DNA of 64,000 bases from an uncultured Acetatifactor sp. Lineage in GTDB: Bacteria; Bacillota; Clostridia; Lachnospirales; Lachnospiraceae. Made by a program: the position numbers and the translations under genes. Under the pieces are notes generated by a model. The model was given only the letters and a program-made list of their open reading frames with translations. It had not been told where the DNA came from and ran no database searches. The stretch spans positions 1 to 64,000 of the forward strand of contig CAJUFI010000007.1 in NCBI GenBank assembly GCA_910585665.1, read 5' to 3'. This document shows, piece after piece, positions 18,488 to 27,287 of this stretch (its first letter is position 1; each line of letters starts with the position of its first letter).

Positions 18488-21133
18488 ATGGCATCAGCGG
18501 TGGAAAAAAACTATCTTTTGCCTTTTTTCTGGCAGCATGGCGCTGAGGAACCGGTTCTGCGGGAACTGATGGGGAAGATTCAGGAGGCGGATATCCATGA
18601 GGTATGTGTGGAGTCACGTCCCCACCCGGATTTCTGCGGGCCCGGATGGTGGAGGGACTTGGATATCATCCTGGAGGAAGCGCAAAAAAGGAATATGCGC
18701 GTGTGGGTGCTGGACGATGTGAATTTTCCTTCCGGACACGCGGGAGGGCTCATAGCAGACAAGTATCCGCAGCACAGGAGACGGGTGCTGGATTATGTGG
18801 CGATCGATGTCCTTGGGCCGGACGAGCATGCTTCTTTTCTGATTGATTCCCTGCTGCGCCATCCGGAGACGGAACGGCTGGAGGCGGTGGTAGCCGGCCG
18901 CAGGCTGGATCCCGGCGCTGAGTGGGAGTGCGCGCGGACGGATGTGACCGATTTGGTGGATTTGACGGGCTGCGTGAAGGACGGCAGAGTCTACTGGCCG
19001 GTTCCGGAAGGGCTGTACAGCATCATCGTAGTGTATTCGCATCTGCTGGCAGGGGGATCGGCTCTGCTGAACCCGATTTCCCAGGAGGCGGTGGCCTGCC
19101 AGATTGAGGGCTGTTACCAGCCCCATTATGAGCATTACGGCCATCTGTTCGGTAATGTGTTCGCGGGATTTTTCTCTGATGAGCCCCAGTTTGCCTGCGG
19201 CGGCTGGAGTTCCCTTCCGGGAAAGGATATCCCATTGTCCTGGAGCGATGAGCTGAGGGAAGCTTTGCGGGAGAGGATGGGGGAGGACTATCGGAGGCTG
19301 CTCCCGGCTCTTTGGCTGGAGGGGGATTCCGGCAAGGAGGAGAAGGTAATCCGATATGTATATATGGATGAAGCTTCGCGTCTTTTCTCAGAGTGCTTTT
19401 GCCGGACGATTTCGGACTGGTGCCATGCCCACGGCGTGGAGTACATAGGCCATCATGTGGAGGACAACAATTCCCACAGCCGTCTCGGTCCAGGAGCAGG
19501 CCATTTCTTCCGGGCGCAGAAGGGGCAGGATATGGCAGGTGCGGATATCGTCATGCACCAGATTCATCCAGGCTATGCCGGCATCAGCCGACACTGGCAC
19601 AGCGCTCATTCCCTGACGGACGGAGAATTTTTCCATTATGGGCTGATCAAACTGGCATCCTCCCTTGCCCATATAGATCCATCGAAAAAGGGGCGCGCCC
19701 TGTGCGAGAATTTCGGCGCTTACGGATGGATGGAGGGCGTACGGCTGATGAAATGGCTTGCAGATCACTGTCTGGTCCGGGGAATCAACCGCTTTACCCC
19801 TCACGCCTTCACGGACAGTCCCTTTCCGGAATGGGACAGCCCTCCCCATTTTTATGCCCAGGGGAACAATCCCCAGTACCGCTTTATGGGGCATCTGTTC
19901 CGCTATATGAACCGGATGTGCCATCTGCTGGACGGAGGAGAACACATCGCTTCCGTGCTGGTGCTTTACCAGGCGGATGCCGAGTGGTGGGGCGGGGCGA
20001 TGCTCTCCCAGAGGCCCATGCGGCGGCTGATGCAGCGCCAGATTGACCTTGACGTTGTGCCCTGCGATGCTTTCCGCGATGAGAGCCATGCCCAGGACGG
20101 CTATATACGGTTCGGGCAGGAGCGCTATGGGGCTCTGGTGATTCCCGGCGCGGAGGCGCTGCCCGGATATTTCCTGATGAGGCTTGAGGAAATCGCCTGC
20201 GCCGGCGTGCCCATCTACTTTGTGGGAAAGAAACCATCCTGGACTACAGCGGGGGAAGCCGCCATGGAGCCGCCTGGAGAGACAGTCTCCCTGGATAGGC
20301 TGGCGGATCGGATTCTGGAGTCCGGCCTGGCGGATGTGAAGGTCACGCCGGTCTGTCCGAATCTGCGGGTATATCATTACTGTAAGGAAGAGGAACATTA
20401 CTTTTTCCTCTTTAACGAGGAAAAGAGGAACAGGCTTGACTTTCGCATCAACCTGCCGGTAAAGGATTCTGTTTTCCGCTTTGATGTGATGAACGACCGC
20501 CTGTTCAGGCAAGACAGCAGCGAAGGGTGTGTCTCCCTATCCCTGGAGGCTGGGGAGTCGGTGCTTCTGATTACGGATTGTGGAACATCTTTCTCCTGTC
20601 CGGAAGAGCCGTTCCGGGATGGACGAAGGCAGAAGCTTTCTCTGGGGTGGCGGATTTCCCTGGCGGATGTCCGAACCTATCCGAACGCTGTGCTTTACCG
20701 GGAGGGCGCGCCGCTTTTGGATATCAACGGACCGGATGAACTGCCGTCCTTTTCAGGAACTATCCGTTATGAGGCGGATTTCCAGGCGGACGATGAGGAC
20801 GGCGGCGAGAGCGGCTCCCGGACGGCAGACAGTATCCGGGCGCAGATTCACCTTTCGCAGGTATATGAAATCGCGGAGGTATGGCTGAACGGAGAGTATG
20901 CGGGCTACGCGCTGGGGGCGCCTTACCGTTTCAACGTAACAGGCCTGCTCCGTCCGGGAAGGAACCATCTGGTGATAGAGGTTACCAATACACTGGCGAA
21001 GCAGGTGGCCGACTACAGTTCAGCCATCGTCCCCCAGGAGCCGGGCGGCCTGCTGGCGGATCCGGAACTGATTTATTACAAAAGGGTGAGGGGCTGTGAA
21101 AGTCCCGAAATCTGCCCTGGGGAAACCGAGTAG
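18488..21133 (+). CDS. GH106-like glycoside hydrolase, cytoplasmic
   Basis: 881 residues without a signal peptide. The N-terminal barrel has LLPFFWQHG, VESRPHPDFCGPGWW and VWVLDDVNFPSGHAGGL; the last motif corresponds to DEDRWPSGSAGG in the second GH106-like protein at 27288. The C-terminal part (about 690-880) contains a jelly-roll like the GH2 sugar-binding domain (AEVWLNGEYAGYALGAPYRFNVTGLLRPGRNHLVIEVTN is read across several strands). GH106 enzymes are alpha-L-rhamnosidases, but this member is divergent and its activity is not proven. ATG 18488 is chosen over the open extension to 18362. It probably cleaves imported oligosaccharide. Confidence 0.7.
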   Translation: MASAVEKNYLLPFFWQHGAEEPVLRELMGKIQEADIHEVCVESRPHPDFCGPGWWRDLDIILEEAQKRNMRVWVLDDVNFPSGHAGGLIADKYPQHRRRVLDYVAIDVLGPDEHASFLIDSLLRHPETERLEAVVAGRRLDPGAEWECARTDVTDLVDLTGCVKDGRVYWPVPEGLYSIIVVYSHLLAGGSALLNPISQEAVACQIEGCYQPHYEHYGHLFGNVFAGFFSDEPQFACGGWSSLPGKDIPLSWSDELREALRERMGEDYRRLLPALWLEGDSGKEEKVIRYVYMDEASRLFSECFCRTISDWCHAHGVEYIGHHVEDNNSHSRLGPGAGHFFRAQKGQDMAGADIVMHQIHPGYAGISRHWHSAHSLTDGEFFHYGLIKLASSLAHIDPSKKGRALCENFGAYGWMEGVRLMKWLADHCLVRGINRFTPHAFTDSPFPEWDSPPHFYAQGNNPQYRFMGHLFRYMNRMCHLLDGGEHIASVLVLYQADAEWWGGAMLSQRPMRRLMQRQIDLDVVPCDAFRDESHAQDGYIRFGQERYGALVIPGAEALPGYFLMRLEEIACAGVPIYFVGKKPSWTTAGEAAMEPPGETVSLDRLADRILESGLADVKVTPVCPNLRVYHYCKEEEHYFFLFNEEKRNRLDFRINLPVKDSVFRFDVMNDRLFRQDSSEGCVSLSLEAGESVLLITDCGTSFSCPEEPFRDGRRQKLSLGWRISLADVRTYPNAVLYREGAPLLDINGPDELPSFSGTIRYEADFQADDEDGGESGSRTADSIRAQIHLSQVYEIAEVWLNGEYAGYALGAPYRFNVTGLLRPGRNHLVIEVTNTLAKQVADYSSAIVPQEPGGLLADPELIYYKRVRGCESPEICPGETE

Positions 21134-21166
21134 TCAAAATGAGCCAGACGAAAAAGGAGGCCAATC

Positions 21167-22057
21167 GTGAAAACCTACCTAAAAGATTTTATGGAGAAAT
21201 TTTCCTATCCGGAGGAAGCGAAGGATGCCCTGTTCCAGGCGTTTGATCGGATTGATGCCGATGCATCCTGCCGGGAGGCGTTTCAGGGGCTTTTGCAGAG
21301 CTACGAAGCGGATATCAGCCTTAAGATGAGGCCGCTTCTCAATCAGATGACTGAGATAGCCGCCAGAGCCGGCGTACAGGAATACACGGGCCATCTCTTG
21401 CTCTGTCTCTGTATGTCCAGGCATCTGCTGGCGTGCTACCGCAAGGCCGGCATAGACGAACAGATTTGGTTCACCAGCATGAGCGATTTGAAGTGGAAGC
21501 TGATGGAATGCCGGCTCGTTCGTGGGATATGGGGCACGTTCGTGGGAGAGTGGTTTGAAGGCTTCTTCCAGATGGATCGGTTCGGCTTCCTGAAGCTGCA
21601 GTTTGAACCCAGAGTGCTGGATTTTCGTTATGAGAAGGACGGCCTGGTGTTGGAGCCGGGCACTCCCATGGCCATTGTCCATATTCCCCGCACAGGAGGG
21701 AAGCTGGACAAAGAGAGCATGGAGCGCTCCTTCGACCTGGCGGCGGACTTCTTCATAGAACGGTATCGGTTCGATCCCATGGTCTTCGTATGCTCCTCCT
21801 GGCTCCTGTACCCCGACAATCTGGAGGTGCTTTCGCCGGAGTCGAACCTGTACGCTTTTATCACCACTTTTGATTTGGTGAAGTCCTGGGAGTCGGAGAA
21901 TTATTACGATGCCTGGAGACTGTTCGACAAGGAGTATACAGGCGATGTGGATCAGCTGCCGCAGGATACTTCGATGCGGCGCGCCTATGCGGACTGGATT
22001 CGCAGGGGCAAGAAGTTCGGAGGTGCGACGGGGGTATATATTTATCATAAGAGATGA
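21167..22057 (+). CDS. GNAT-like acyltransferase domain protein
   Basis: 296 residues, GTG start with AAGGAGG six bases upstream. The N-terminal half is helical (about 1-125). The C-terminal half has the features of the 'acyltransferase domain-containing' family with a GNAT-like C-terminal domain: MAIVHIPRTGGKLDKESMER and FVCSSWLLYPDNLEVLSPES. Members are often found beside glycoside hydrolases and oxidoreductases in Firmicutes, but their substrates are not well defined. Here it sits between a GH106-like enzyme and a Gfo/Idh/MocA oxidoreductase, so it may act on a sugar intermediate. Family call moderate; role inferred. Confidence 0.65.
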   Translation: MKTYLKDFMEKFSYPEEAKDALFQAFDRIDADASCREAFQGLLQSYEADISLKMRPLLNQMTEIAARAGVQEYTGHLLLCLCMSRHLLACYRKAGIDEQIWFTSMSDLKWKLMECRLVRGIWGTFVGEWFEGFFQMDRFGFLKLQFEPRVLDFRYEKDGLVLEPGTPMAIVHIPRTGGKLDKESMERSFDLAADFFIERYRFDPMVFVCSSWLLYPDNLEVLSPESNLYAFITTFDLVKSWESENYYDAWRLFDKEYTGDVDQLPQDTSMRRAYADWIRRGKKFGGATGVYIYHKR

Positions 22058-22079
22058 CGGTAGTGCAGGGGAATTCTCT

Positions 22080-22118
22080 GTCCAGACTAAAGTGCTGGGC
22101 GGGGCAGATGCGGAACTA
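22080..22118 (+). pseudogene. Short coding scar, peptide tail ending VLGGADAEL
   Basis: In one frame these bases read VQTKVLGGADAEL. The same peptide, VQAHVRVLGGADAEL plus stop, is encoded at 34239-34286. The shared ending suggests two remnants of the same gene type. No start or full frame is left. Confidence 0.35.
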
Positions 22119-22146
22119 AAAATCAGGAGGTAAGGAGGAAAACATC

Positions 22147-23250
22147 ATGAGTGAAAAACTCAAAATCGGCATCATTGGATGCGGCGGCATCGCGGAAGGA
22201 AAACACTTCCCGGCGCTTTCTCATCAGAGTAGCCGGGCAGAGATGGTGGCGTTCTGCGACCTGATTCCGGAACGTGCCGAGAAGGCCGCCAAGCAGTATG
22301 GGACACCGGATGCCCGGGTGTACACTGATTACAGGGAGCTGCTGGCGGAGAAGGAGATTGAGGTCGTCCATGTGCTGACGCCCAATGTCTCCCACTGTGA
22401 GCTGACAGTGGCCGCCCTGGAGGCCGGTAAGCATGTCATGTGCGAGAAGCCCATGGCTGCCACCACATCGGACGCGCAGAAGATGCTGGATGCGCAGAAG
22501 AAGAGCGGGAAGCTCCTGACCATCGGCTACCAGAACCGTTACCGCCAGGACAGCCAGGTGCTCAAGAAGATGTGCGAAGCCGGTCAGCTGGGTGAGATTT
22601 ATTATGCCAGGGCACAGGCCATCCGCCGCCGCGGCGTCCCTACATGGGGGGTGTTCCCGAATAAGGCGCTGCAGGGCGGGGGGCCGCTGATCGACATTGG
22701 TACCCATACTCTGGATCTGACGCTCTGGATGATGGACAACTATGAGCCCTATAGTGTGATGGGCGCCAGTTTTGAGAAGTTGGGCCGTCTGTTAAAGCCC
22801 GGCGAGCAGGGCAATGGATTTACGCCCTGGGACAATGAGGACTACCAGGTGGAGGATTCTGCGTTCGGCTTTGTCACGATGAAGAATGGAGCGGTAATCG
22901 TGGTAGAGACGGCCTGGGCGCTGAACATCCTGGATGTAGGCGAGGCGAAGACGACGCTGTGCGGGACCAAGGCCGGCGCGGATATGAACGATGGGCTGCG
23001 CATCAATCATATCGTCTTTGACAAGCAGACGGTCACAAGGCCGGAGACGACGACACCGTCCGGCGTGGCTTTCTTCGAGGGTGCAGCGGTGATGAACGAG
23101 TCGGATTTCGAGTGCACTGTCTGGCTGGACGCCGTGCAAGGCAAGGGCGAACTGCTGGTGAAGCCTGAACAGGCTTTTGTGGTCACGAGAATCCTGGATG
23201 CAATCTATGAATCCGCCCGCACTGGAAAACCTGTATATCTTGACGAATGA
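22147..23250 (+). CDS. Gfo/Idh/MocA-family oxidoreductase
   Basis: 367 residues. The N-terminal Rossmann fold has LKIGIIGCGGIAEGKHFPAL and the family motif HVMCEKPMAAT, with the catalytic-type Lys in EKP. The C-terminal alpha/beta domain has GGGPLIDIGTHTLDL, the conserved D-x-x-x-H type pair. It would oxidise or epimerise a sugar or inositol with NAD(P). GGAGG precedes the ATG. It is the first of two such enzymes in the locus, likely processing monosaccharides released by the glycosidases. Confidence 0.92.
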   Translation: MSEKLKIGIIGCGGIAEGKHFPALSHQSSRAEMVAFCDLIPERAEKAAKQYGTPDARVYTDYRELLAEKEIEVVHVLTPNVSHCELTVAALEAGKHVMCEKPMAATTSDAQKMLDAQKKSGKLLTIGYQNRYRQDSQVLKKMCEAGQLGEIYYARAQAIRRRGVPTWGVFPNKALQGGGPLIDIGTHTLDLTLWMMDNYEPYSVMGASFEKLGRLLKPGEQGNGFTPWDNEDYQVEDSAFGFVTMKNGAVIVVETAWALNILDVGEAKTTLCGTKAGADMNDGLRINHIVFDKQTVTRPETTTPSGVAFFEGAAVMNESDFECTVWLDAVQGKGELLVKPEQAFVVTRILDAIYESARTGKPVYLDE

Positions 23251-23262
23251 GGAGGAAGATGA

Positions 23263-25611
23263 ATGAAAAAATCAACCAAGAAGTTTTATGCAATTCTGCT
23301 TACGCTGGCAATGGTGGGAAGTCTGGCTGCATGCGGCAGCGTAAAGCCTTTTTATGCGACGACCCTGCCGCAGATCAACATGGGGAGTGGCGGATTTATG
23401 CCGACTCCTGCGCCTGAGGAGACTCCCGCGCCAACGGAATCTCCTGATCCAACGGAATCTCCTGACCCAACGGAATCTCCTGACCCAACGGAATCTCCTG
23501 ACCCTACAGAGTCTCCGGAACCTACAGAGTCTCCCGATCCAGGAGAGGAAGACAAGGCATCTTTGTATGTGGCTGTGAACGGCAGCGATTCCAATGATGG
23601 CACCAAGGACAGGCCCTTTGCCTCTATTCCCAGAGCCATCGAAGCGGCGAGGGGCATGGACGAAACGGTGGTCATTAATTTACGGGGGGGCAGTTATAAG
23701 GCTACAGGAACAATTGAGCTGACAGAAGCGGACAGCAATCTGGTCATCCGCTCGTATCCGGGAGAGACAGCGGAAATCACCGGCGGAACCAAGATTCCCT
23801 TTACCGCATTTTCACAGGTGATAGACGGCGACCTTCTGGAGCGGATTGATACTGTGCCACGGAAAGAGAATTGGCAGGGAATCATGAAACCGCAGGGGAT
23901 GGACGGCTACGGCCTGCACATCAATGTGCTGCAGGCAGACCTGAAGGCGCTGGGGATTACCGATTACGGTATGCCCATGGACGTTTCCCTGATGTGGGAG
24001 GACAGCATGATGAATCTGGCCTGTTATCCCAACGATGGGTACCTGCCGGTTGCGGATGTAATTCAAAAGGGGTCCTCCAAGAAGCCGACTATTTTTACGG
24101 TTAACGGGCTGGATGAGCGTAATAAGAGATGGACGCAGGCGAAGGATGTCTGGGTCAGCGGATTTACAAACAGTTCTTATAGAACCAATACTTTTGCGGT
24201 TACGCTTGATGAAGATGGCAAGATTACTGTCCCTGGCGGTAATGAAGTGAAAAAGAGCGATGAATATCCGGGCATCAAGTTTATAAATCTGATTGAGGAG
24301 CTGGATGCTGAAGGAGAATGGTATCTGGATCGTGAAACAGGATACCTCTATATAGTCGCACCTAAGGACTTCGGCACAGGGGACGAGCTTGTATTCAGCA
24401 ATTACGGCGCGGACTTCATGCACATTAACGGTGCGAAGAACGTTGTTGTGCAGGGGATTCGTTTCGCCAATACCATGGCTAAGGCAGTTACTGTGAATGG
24501 CAGCGACAATGTGGTCATCGATGGCTGCGAGTTTACTGATATCGGCACACAGGCGGTGGGCATCTCTGGTTCCACGAATTGCGGCATCCAGAATTCCTCC
24601 ATTCATGATATCGCAAGCCAGGCCATTGGCATCGTCTCGTGCGGCGATCGGACAACCTTGACACCGAGCAACTGTTTTGTGACGAACAACCTGATTGAGC
24701 TGGCCTGCCAGAAGGATGTAAGCAAATTCTGCGTGGATATCAATGGTTGTGTAGGCGTCACTGTGAGCCACAATGAGATTCATGACGTACCTGTCTGGGG
24801 AATCGTATACAACGAGTCCAATGATGTTCTCGTTGAGTACAATAATCTCTATAAAATCTGCCATAGCGGCGGCGATTGCGGTGCAATCTACTGCGGACGG
24901 AACTGGACGACGAGAGGGAATGTGGTTCGCTACAATTATATCCATGACTGCATCGGCACCGAGATGATGGGGGTCTATCTGGATGACCAGCACTCCTCCA
25001 CAGAGGTTTACGGCAATGTCTTCCAAAAGATTCAGTATGCCTGCAGAATCGGCGGCGGCCGCGACAATAAATTTGTGAACAACCTTGTTGTGGATTGCAT
25101 GTTTGCGCTTCTGACCGATAATAGAGGAGTTGACAATACTGAATGGTGTGGAGAGGGAGGCTATCTCTGGAATATGCTGATGCAAGTGCCCTATACAGAG
25201 GGCATCTGGGCAGAAAAGTATCCAGAGCTGGTCAATATCCTGAATGATGACCGGGAGCTGCCTAAGGGGAACATAATCAAAAATAACGTGCAGTACCTGT
25301 CGGGCGGAAGGATCCAGGAATATGGTGGATTATTGTCGAATGGGGCCGGGATGAATGAAGATGTCATCAAGTACGGAACCTTCGAGAACAATATTACCCT
25401 TGATGGAACCGGCTCTTTTGCCAACTATGCGCTGAACGACTTCACGGTGCTTGAGGGCAGCGAGCTCAAGACGAAGCTTCCGGAATTCGAAATCATTCCT
25501 TTCAAGGAAATTGGACGATATGGATATACCCTGGAAGACAATAGCAGCAAGACCAGCGAGGAGGGCGGGGTCAAGCAAGTCCTCAAAGGTATCATGATGC
25601 CTTTGAACTGA
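23263..25611 (+). CDS. Surface lipoprotein with right-handed parallel beta-helix
   Basis: 782 residues. Lipoprotein signal with lipobox LAAC, then a Pro/Thr/Glu/Ser spacer of six PTESPD-type repeats (about 57-92). The beta-helix domain starts LYVAVNGSDSNDGTKDRPFASIPRA and has many repeated turns (NVVVQGIRF, NVVIDGCEF, NCGIQNSSI, NVVRYNYIHDCIG). Pectate lyases, GH28, GH120 and related enzymes share this fold, so it is likely a glycan lyase or hydrolase on the cell surface. It is 12 bases from the oxidoreductase stop, in the same operon. It probably makes the first cut before uptake by LplABC. Confidence 0.8.
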   Translation: MKKSTKKFYAILLTLAMVGSLAACGSVKPFYATTLPQINMGSGGFMPTPAPEETPAPTESPDPTESPDPTESPDPTESPDPTESPEPTESPDPGEEDKASLYVAVNGSDSNDGTKDRPFASIPRAIEAARGMDETVVINLRGGSYKATGTIELTEADSNLVIRSYPGETAEITGGTKIPFTAFSQVIDGDLLERIDTVPRKENWQGIMKPQGMDGYGLHINVLQADLKALGITDYGMPMDVSLMWEDSMMNLACYPNDGYLPVADVIQKGSSKKPTIFTVNGLDERNKRWTQAKDVWVSGFTNSSYRTNTFAVTLDEDGKITVPGGNEVKKSDEYPGIKFINLIEELDAEGEWYLDRETGYLYIVAPKDFGTGDELVFSNYGADFMHINGAKNVVVQGIRFANTMAKAVTVNGSDNVVIDGCEFTDIGTQAVGISGSTNCGIQNSSIHDIASQAIGIVSCGDRTTLTPSNCFVTNNLIELACQKDVSKFCVDINGCVGVTVSHNEIHDVPVWGIVYNESNDVLVEYNNLYKICHSGGDCGAIYCGRNWTTRGNVVRYNYIHDCIGTEMMGVYLDDQHSSTEVYGNVFQKIQYACRIGGGRDNKFVNNLVVDCMFALLTDNRGVDNTEWCGEGGYLWNMLMQVPYTEGIWAEKYPELVNILNDDRELPKGNIIKNNVQYLSGGRIQEYGGLLSNGAGMNEDVIKYGTFENNITLDGTGSFANYALNDFTVLEGSELKTKLPEFEIIPFKEIGRYGYTLEDNSSKTSEEGGVKQVLKGIMMPLN
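23431..23538 (+). repeat. 18-bp coding tandem repeat (PTESPD x6)
   Basis: Six in-frame 18-base units beginning at 23431, 23449, 23467, 23485, 23503 and 23521. The first four are nearly identical (CCAACGGAATCTCCTGA core), the last two diverged. The repeat forms the wall-spanning spacer of the lipoprotein and can change length by slippage. Confidence 0.9.
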
Positions 25612-25669
25612 GAGGGCTTTGACAGTTCCTGTCCGCTGTGGACACACATGATTAGGGGAGACAGCAGAG

Positions 25670-25705
25670 CGCAGAGAGTATGCCGGAAAGGGCACGCTCT
25701 CTGCG
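25670..25705 (+). other. Stem-loop after the beta-helix gene
   Basis: CGCAGAGAG (25670-25678) pairs with CTCTCTGCG (25697-25705), 18-base loop. It has no T-run, so it is more likely a processing or stabilising structure than a full terminator. Confidence 0.5.
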
Positions 25706-25762
25706 TTCCCTAAAAAGACAAGGTGACCATTGGGCGAATCGATAATAGGGAGAGATTGTGCA

Positions 25763-27028
25763 ATGAAAAAAATAAAAGTAATCTTAATTGGAGCGGGAAA
25801 CCGGGGAAAGGGTTATACAAAGACCATGCTGAACATGCCGGACAAATACGAAGTGGTGGCGGTGGCCGAGCCCAACGAGAGTTTCCGCGAATTTATCCGG
25901 GAACGGCATGCCATTCCGCCTGAAATGTGCTTCGAGAGCTGGGAGCCGCTTCTACAGCTTGGAAAGATTGCGGATCTGGCAATGATTACCACTATGGATC
26001 GGGATCATTACGCGCCCACGATGGCGGCCATCGCGCAGAAGTACGACATCCTGCTGGAGAAGCCAGTATCATCGGTTCCGGAGGAATGCCGCCGGATTGC
26101 GCTGGCGGCCCAAGAGAATGGAGTTCGCATCGTGGTGTGCCATGTGCTTCGCTTCACGCGGCTGTTCCAGTGCCTGAAGCAGCTGGTGGACAGCGGCAGG
26201 GTGGGGCGGATTATCTCCGTCAATCATGAGGAATGCGTGGGCAACGTCCACCAGAGCCACAGCTTTGTGCGGGGGAACTGGGGCAACAGCACCCGCAGCT
26301 CCTGTATGCTGTTGCAGAAATCCTGTCATGACACGGACATCCTGCGCTGGCTTATCGGAAAACCGTGTATTAAAGTACAGTCTTTCGGCGACCTTACTTA
26401 CTTCAAGGAGGAGAACGCGCCTGCAGGTGCTCCCGAATACTGTATCGACGGCTGCCCGGAGGGGGATCATTGTCCTTATAACGCAGTGAAGCTCTACCTG
26501 GAGGACAAGGGGAGCGACTGGCGGGTTACAGCTACCCGTGTGGAAAATCCTTCCGACGAGCTGGTGGCGCAGGCGCTGCATACCAACCAGTTCGGGAAAT
26601 GCATCTTCCACTGCGACAACGACGTGGTGGACCACCAGACCGTCAATATGCTCTTCGAGGGGAATGTGACAGCCACCTTTACCATGAGCGCCTTCACCAA
26701 AGGCGGCCGCGCGACCCACATCATGGGGACGAAAGGCGAGATTCATGCGGACGAGAACAATAAGCTGGTGGAATTCTTTGACCTTGAGACCAGGAAGACC
26801 GAGTTCATCGACCCCAACGCGGAGGGCGAGTTAAGCGGTGGCCACAACGGCGGGGACGAGGGGATCATTGAGACGCTGTACGATTATCTCTGCGGAACCT
26901 ATACCGGCTCGGCCATTTCCACCATTGAGGAATCCTGCGAGGGCCATCTGATTGTGTTCGCTGCGGAGGAATCCAGGAAAAACGGCAATGTGGTGGATTT
27001 CAGGGAATACGTGAAAAGCCTGGAGTAA
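25763..27028 (+). CDS. Gfo/Idh/MocA-family oxidoreductase, second paralogue
   Basis: 421 residues. Rossmann N-terminus KKIKVILIGAGNRGKGYTK, family motif DILLEKPVSS and a Cys-rich insertion (YCIDGCPEGDHCPYN) not seen in the paralogue at 22147; such Cys-rich inserts occur in a subfamily of these enzymes. The later text CHDTDILRWLIG holds the conserved H/D type residues. The ATG at 25763 follows AGGGAGAG; the extension to 25730 is not used. It probably acts in the same sugar pathway. The Cys insert could bind metal, which is inference. Confidence 0.9.
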   Translation: MKKIKVILIGAGNRGKGYTKTMLNMPDKYEVVAVAEPNESFREFIRERHAIPPEMCFESWEPLLQLGKIADLAMITTMDRDHYAPTMAAIAQKYDILLEKPVSSVPEECRRIALAAQENGVRIVVCHVLRFTRLFQCLKQLVDSGRVGRIISVNHEECVGNVHQSHSFVRGNWGNSTRSSCMLLQKSCHDTDILRWLIGKPCIKVQSFGDLTYFKEENAPAGAPEYCIDGCPEGDHCPYNAVKLYLEDKGSDWRVTATRVENPSDELVAQALHTNQFGKCIFHCDNDVVDHQTVNMLFEGNVTATFTMSAFTKGGRATHIMGTKGEIHADENNKLVEFFDLETRKTEFIDPNAEGELSGGHNGGDEGIIETLYDYLCGTYTGSAISTIEESCEGHLIVFAAEESRKNGNVVDFREYVKSLE

Positions 27029-27044
27029 GAGGATATGCAGTGCG

Positions 27045-27262
27045 GAGAAGGCCTTAAGCCTGTTGCTGGACTATCTGGCGGAAAACGGGCGGGAAATACA
27101 GTATTGCCATAGAGCTTGGATATGATTATGGGGAGGCGACGGCATTTGGGCTGACCTTGACAGGAGAGCCGATTGCCTGGTAGGCTGTATTTTATTGAGG
27201 ATGATACGTAGATGGGGGTCAAAGGGCTTCGGTGCAATGCATCAGGAGCCCTTTTTGCGGCC
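27045..27262 (+). pseudogene. Decayed duplicate of the degV 3' end and its terminator
   Basis: 27045-27160 closely matches the C-terminal coding part of degV at 31667-31775, with the near-identical core CTGGACTATCTGGCGGAAAA, then frame damage and a deletion. 27185-27262 matches the degV terminator region 32012-32085, including GCTTCGGTGCA and the tail of the convergent HAD gene: minus strand KGLLMHCTEAL here against KELLMRCTEAL there. It is therefore a copy of the degV/HAD junction, now broken by small changes and an internal deletion of roughly 200 bases. The gap 27029-27287 holds nothing else clear. Confidence 0.85.
27219..27256 (+). terminator. Terminator carried by the degV remnant
   Basis: AAAGGGCT and AGCCCTTT form an 8-bp stem followed by TT. 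The stem bases differ from the degV copy at 32051 on both arms in a pairing-preserving way, so it may still work, upstream of the large GH gene. Confidence 0.5.
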
Positions 27263-27287
27263 GCCCAACTTAATAAGGAGGTAGTCT

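Noticed and set aside
23812..25185. Minus-strand frame of 457 codons opposite the beta-helix gene
   Set aside because: No start signals and no family likeness; the plus strand has a lipoprotein signal and repeated beta-helix turns.
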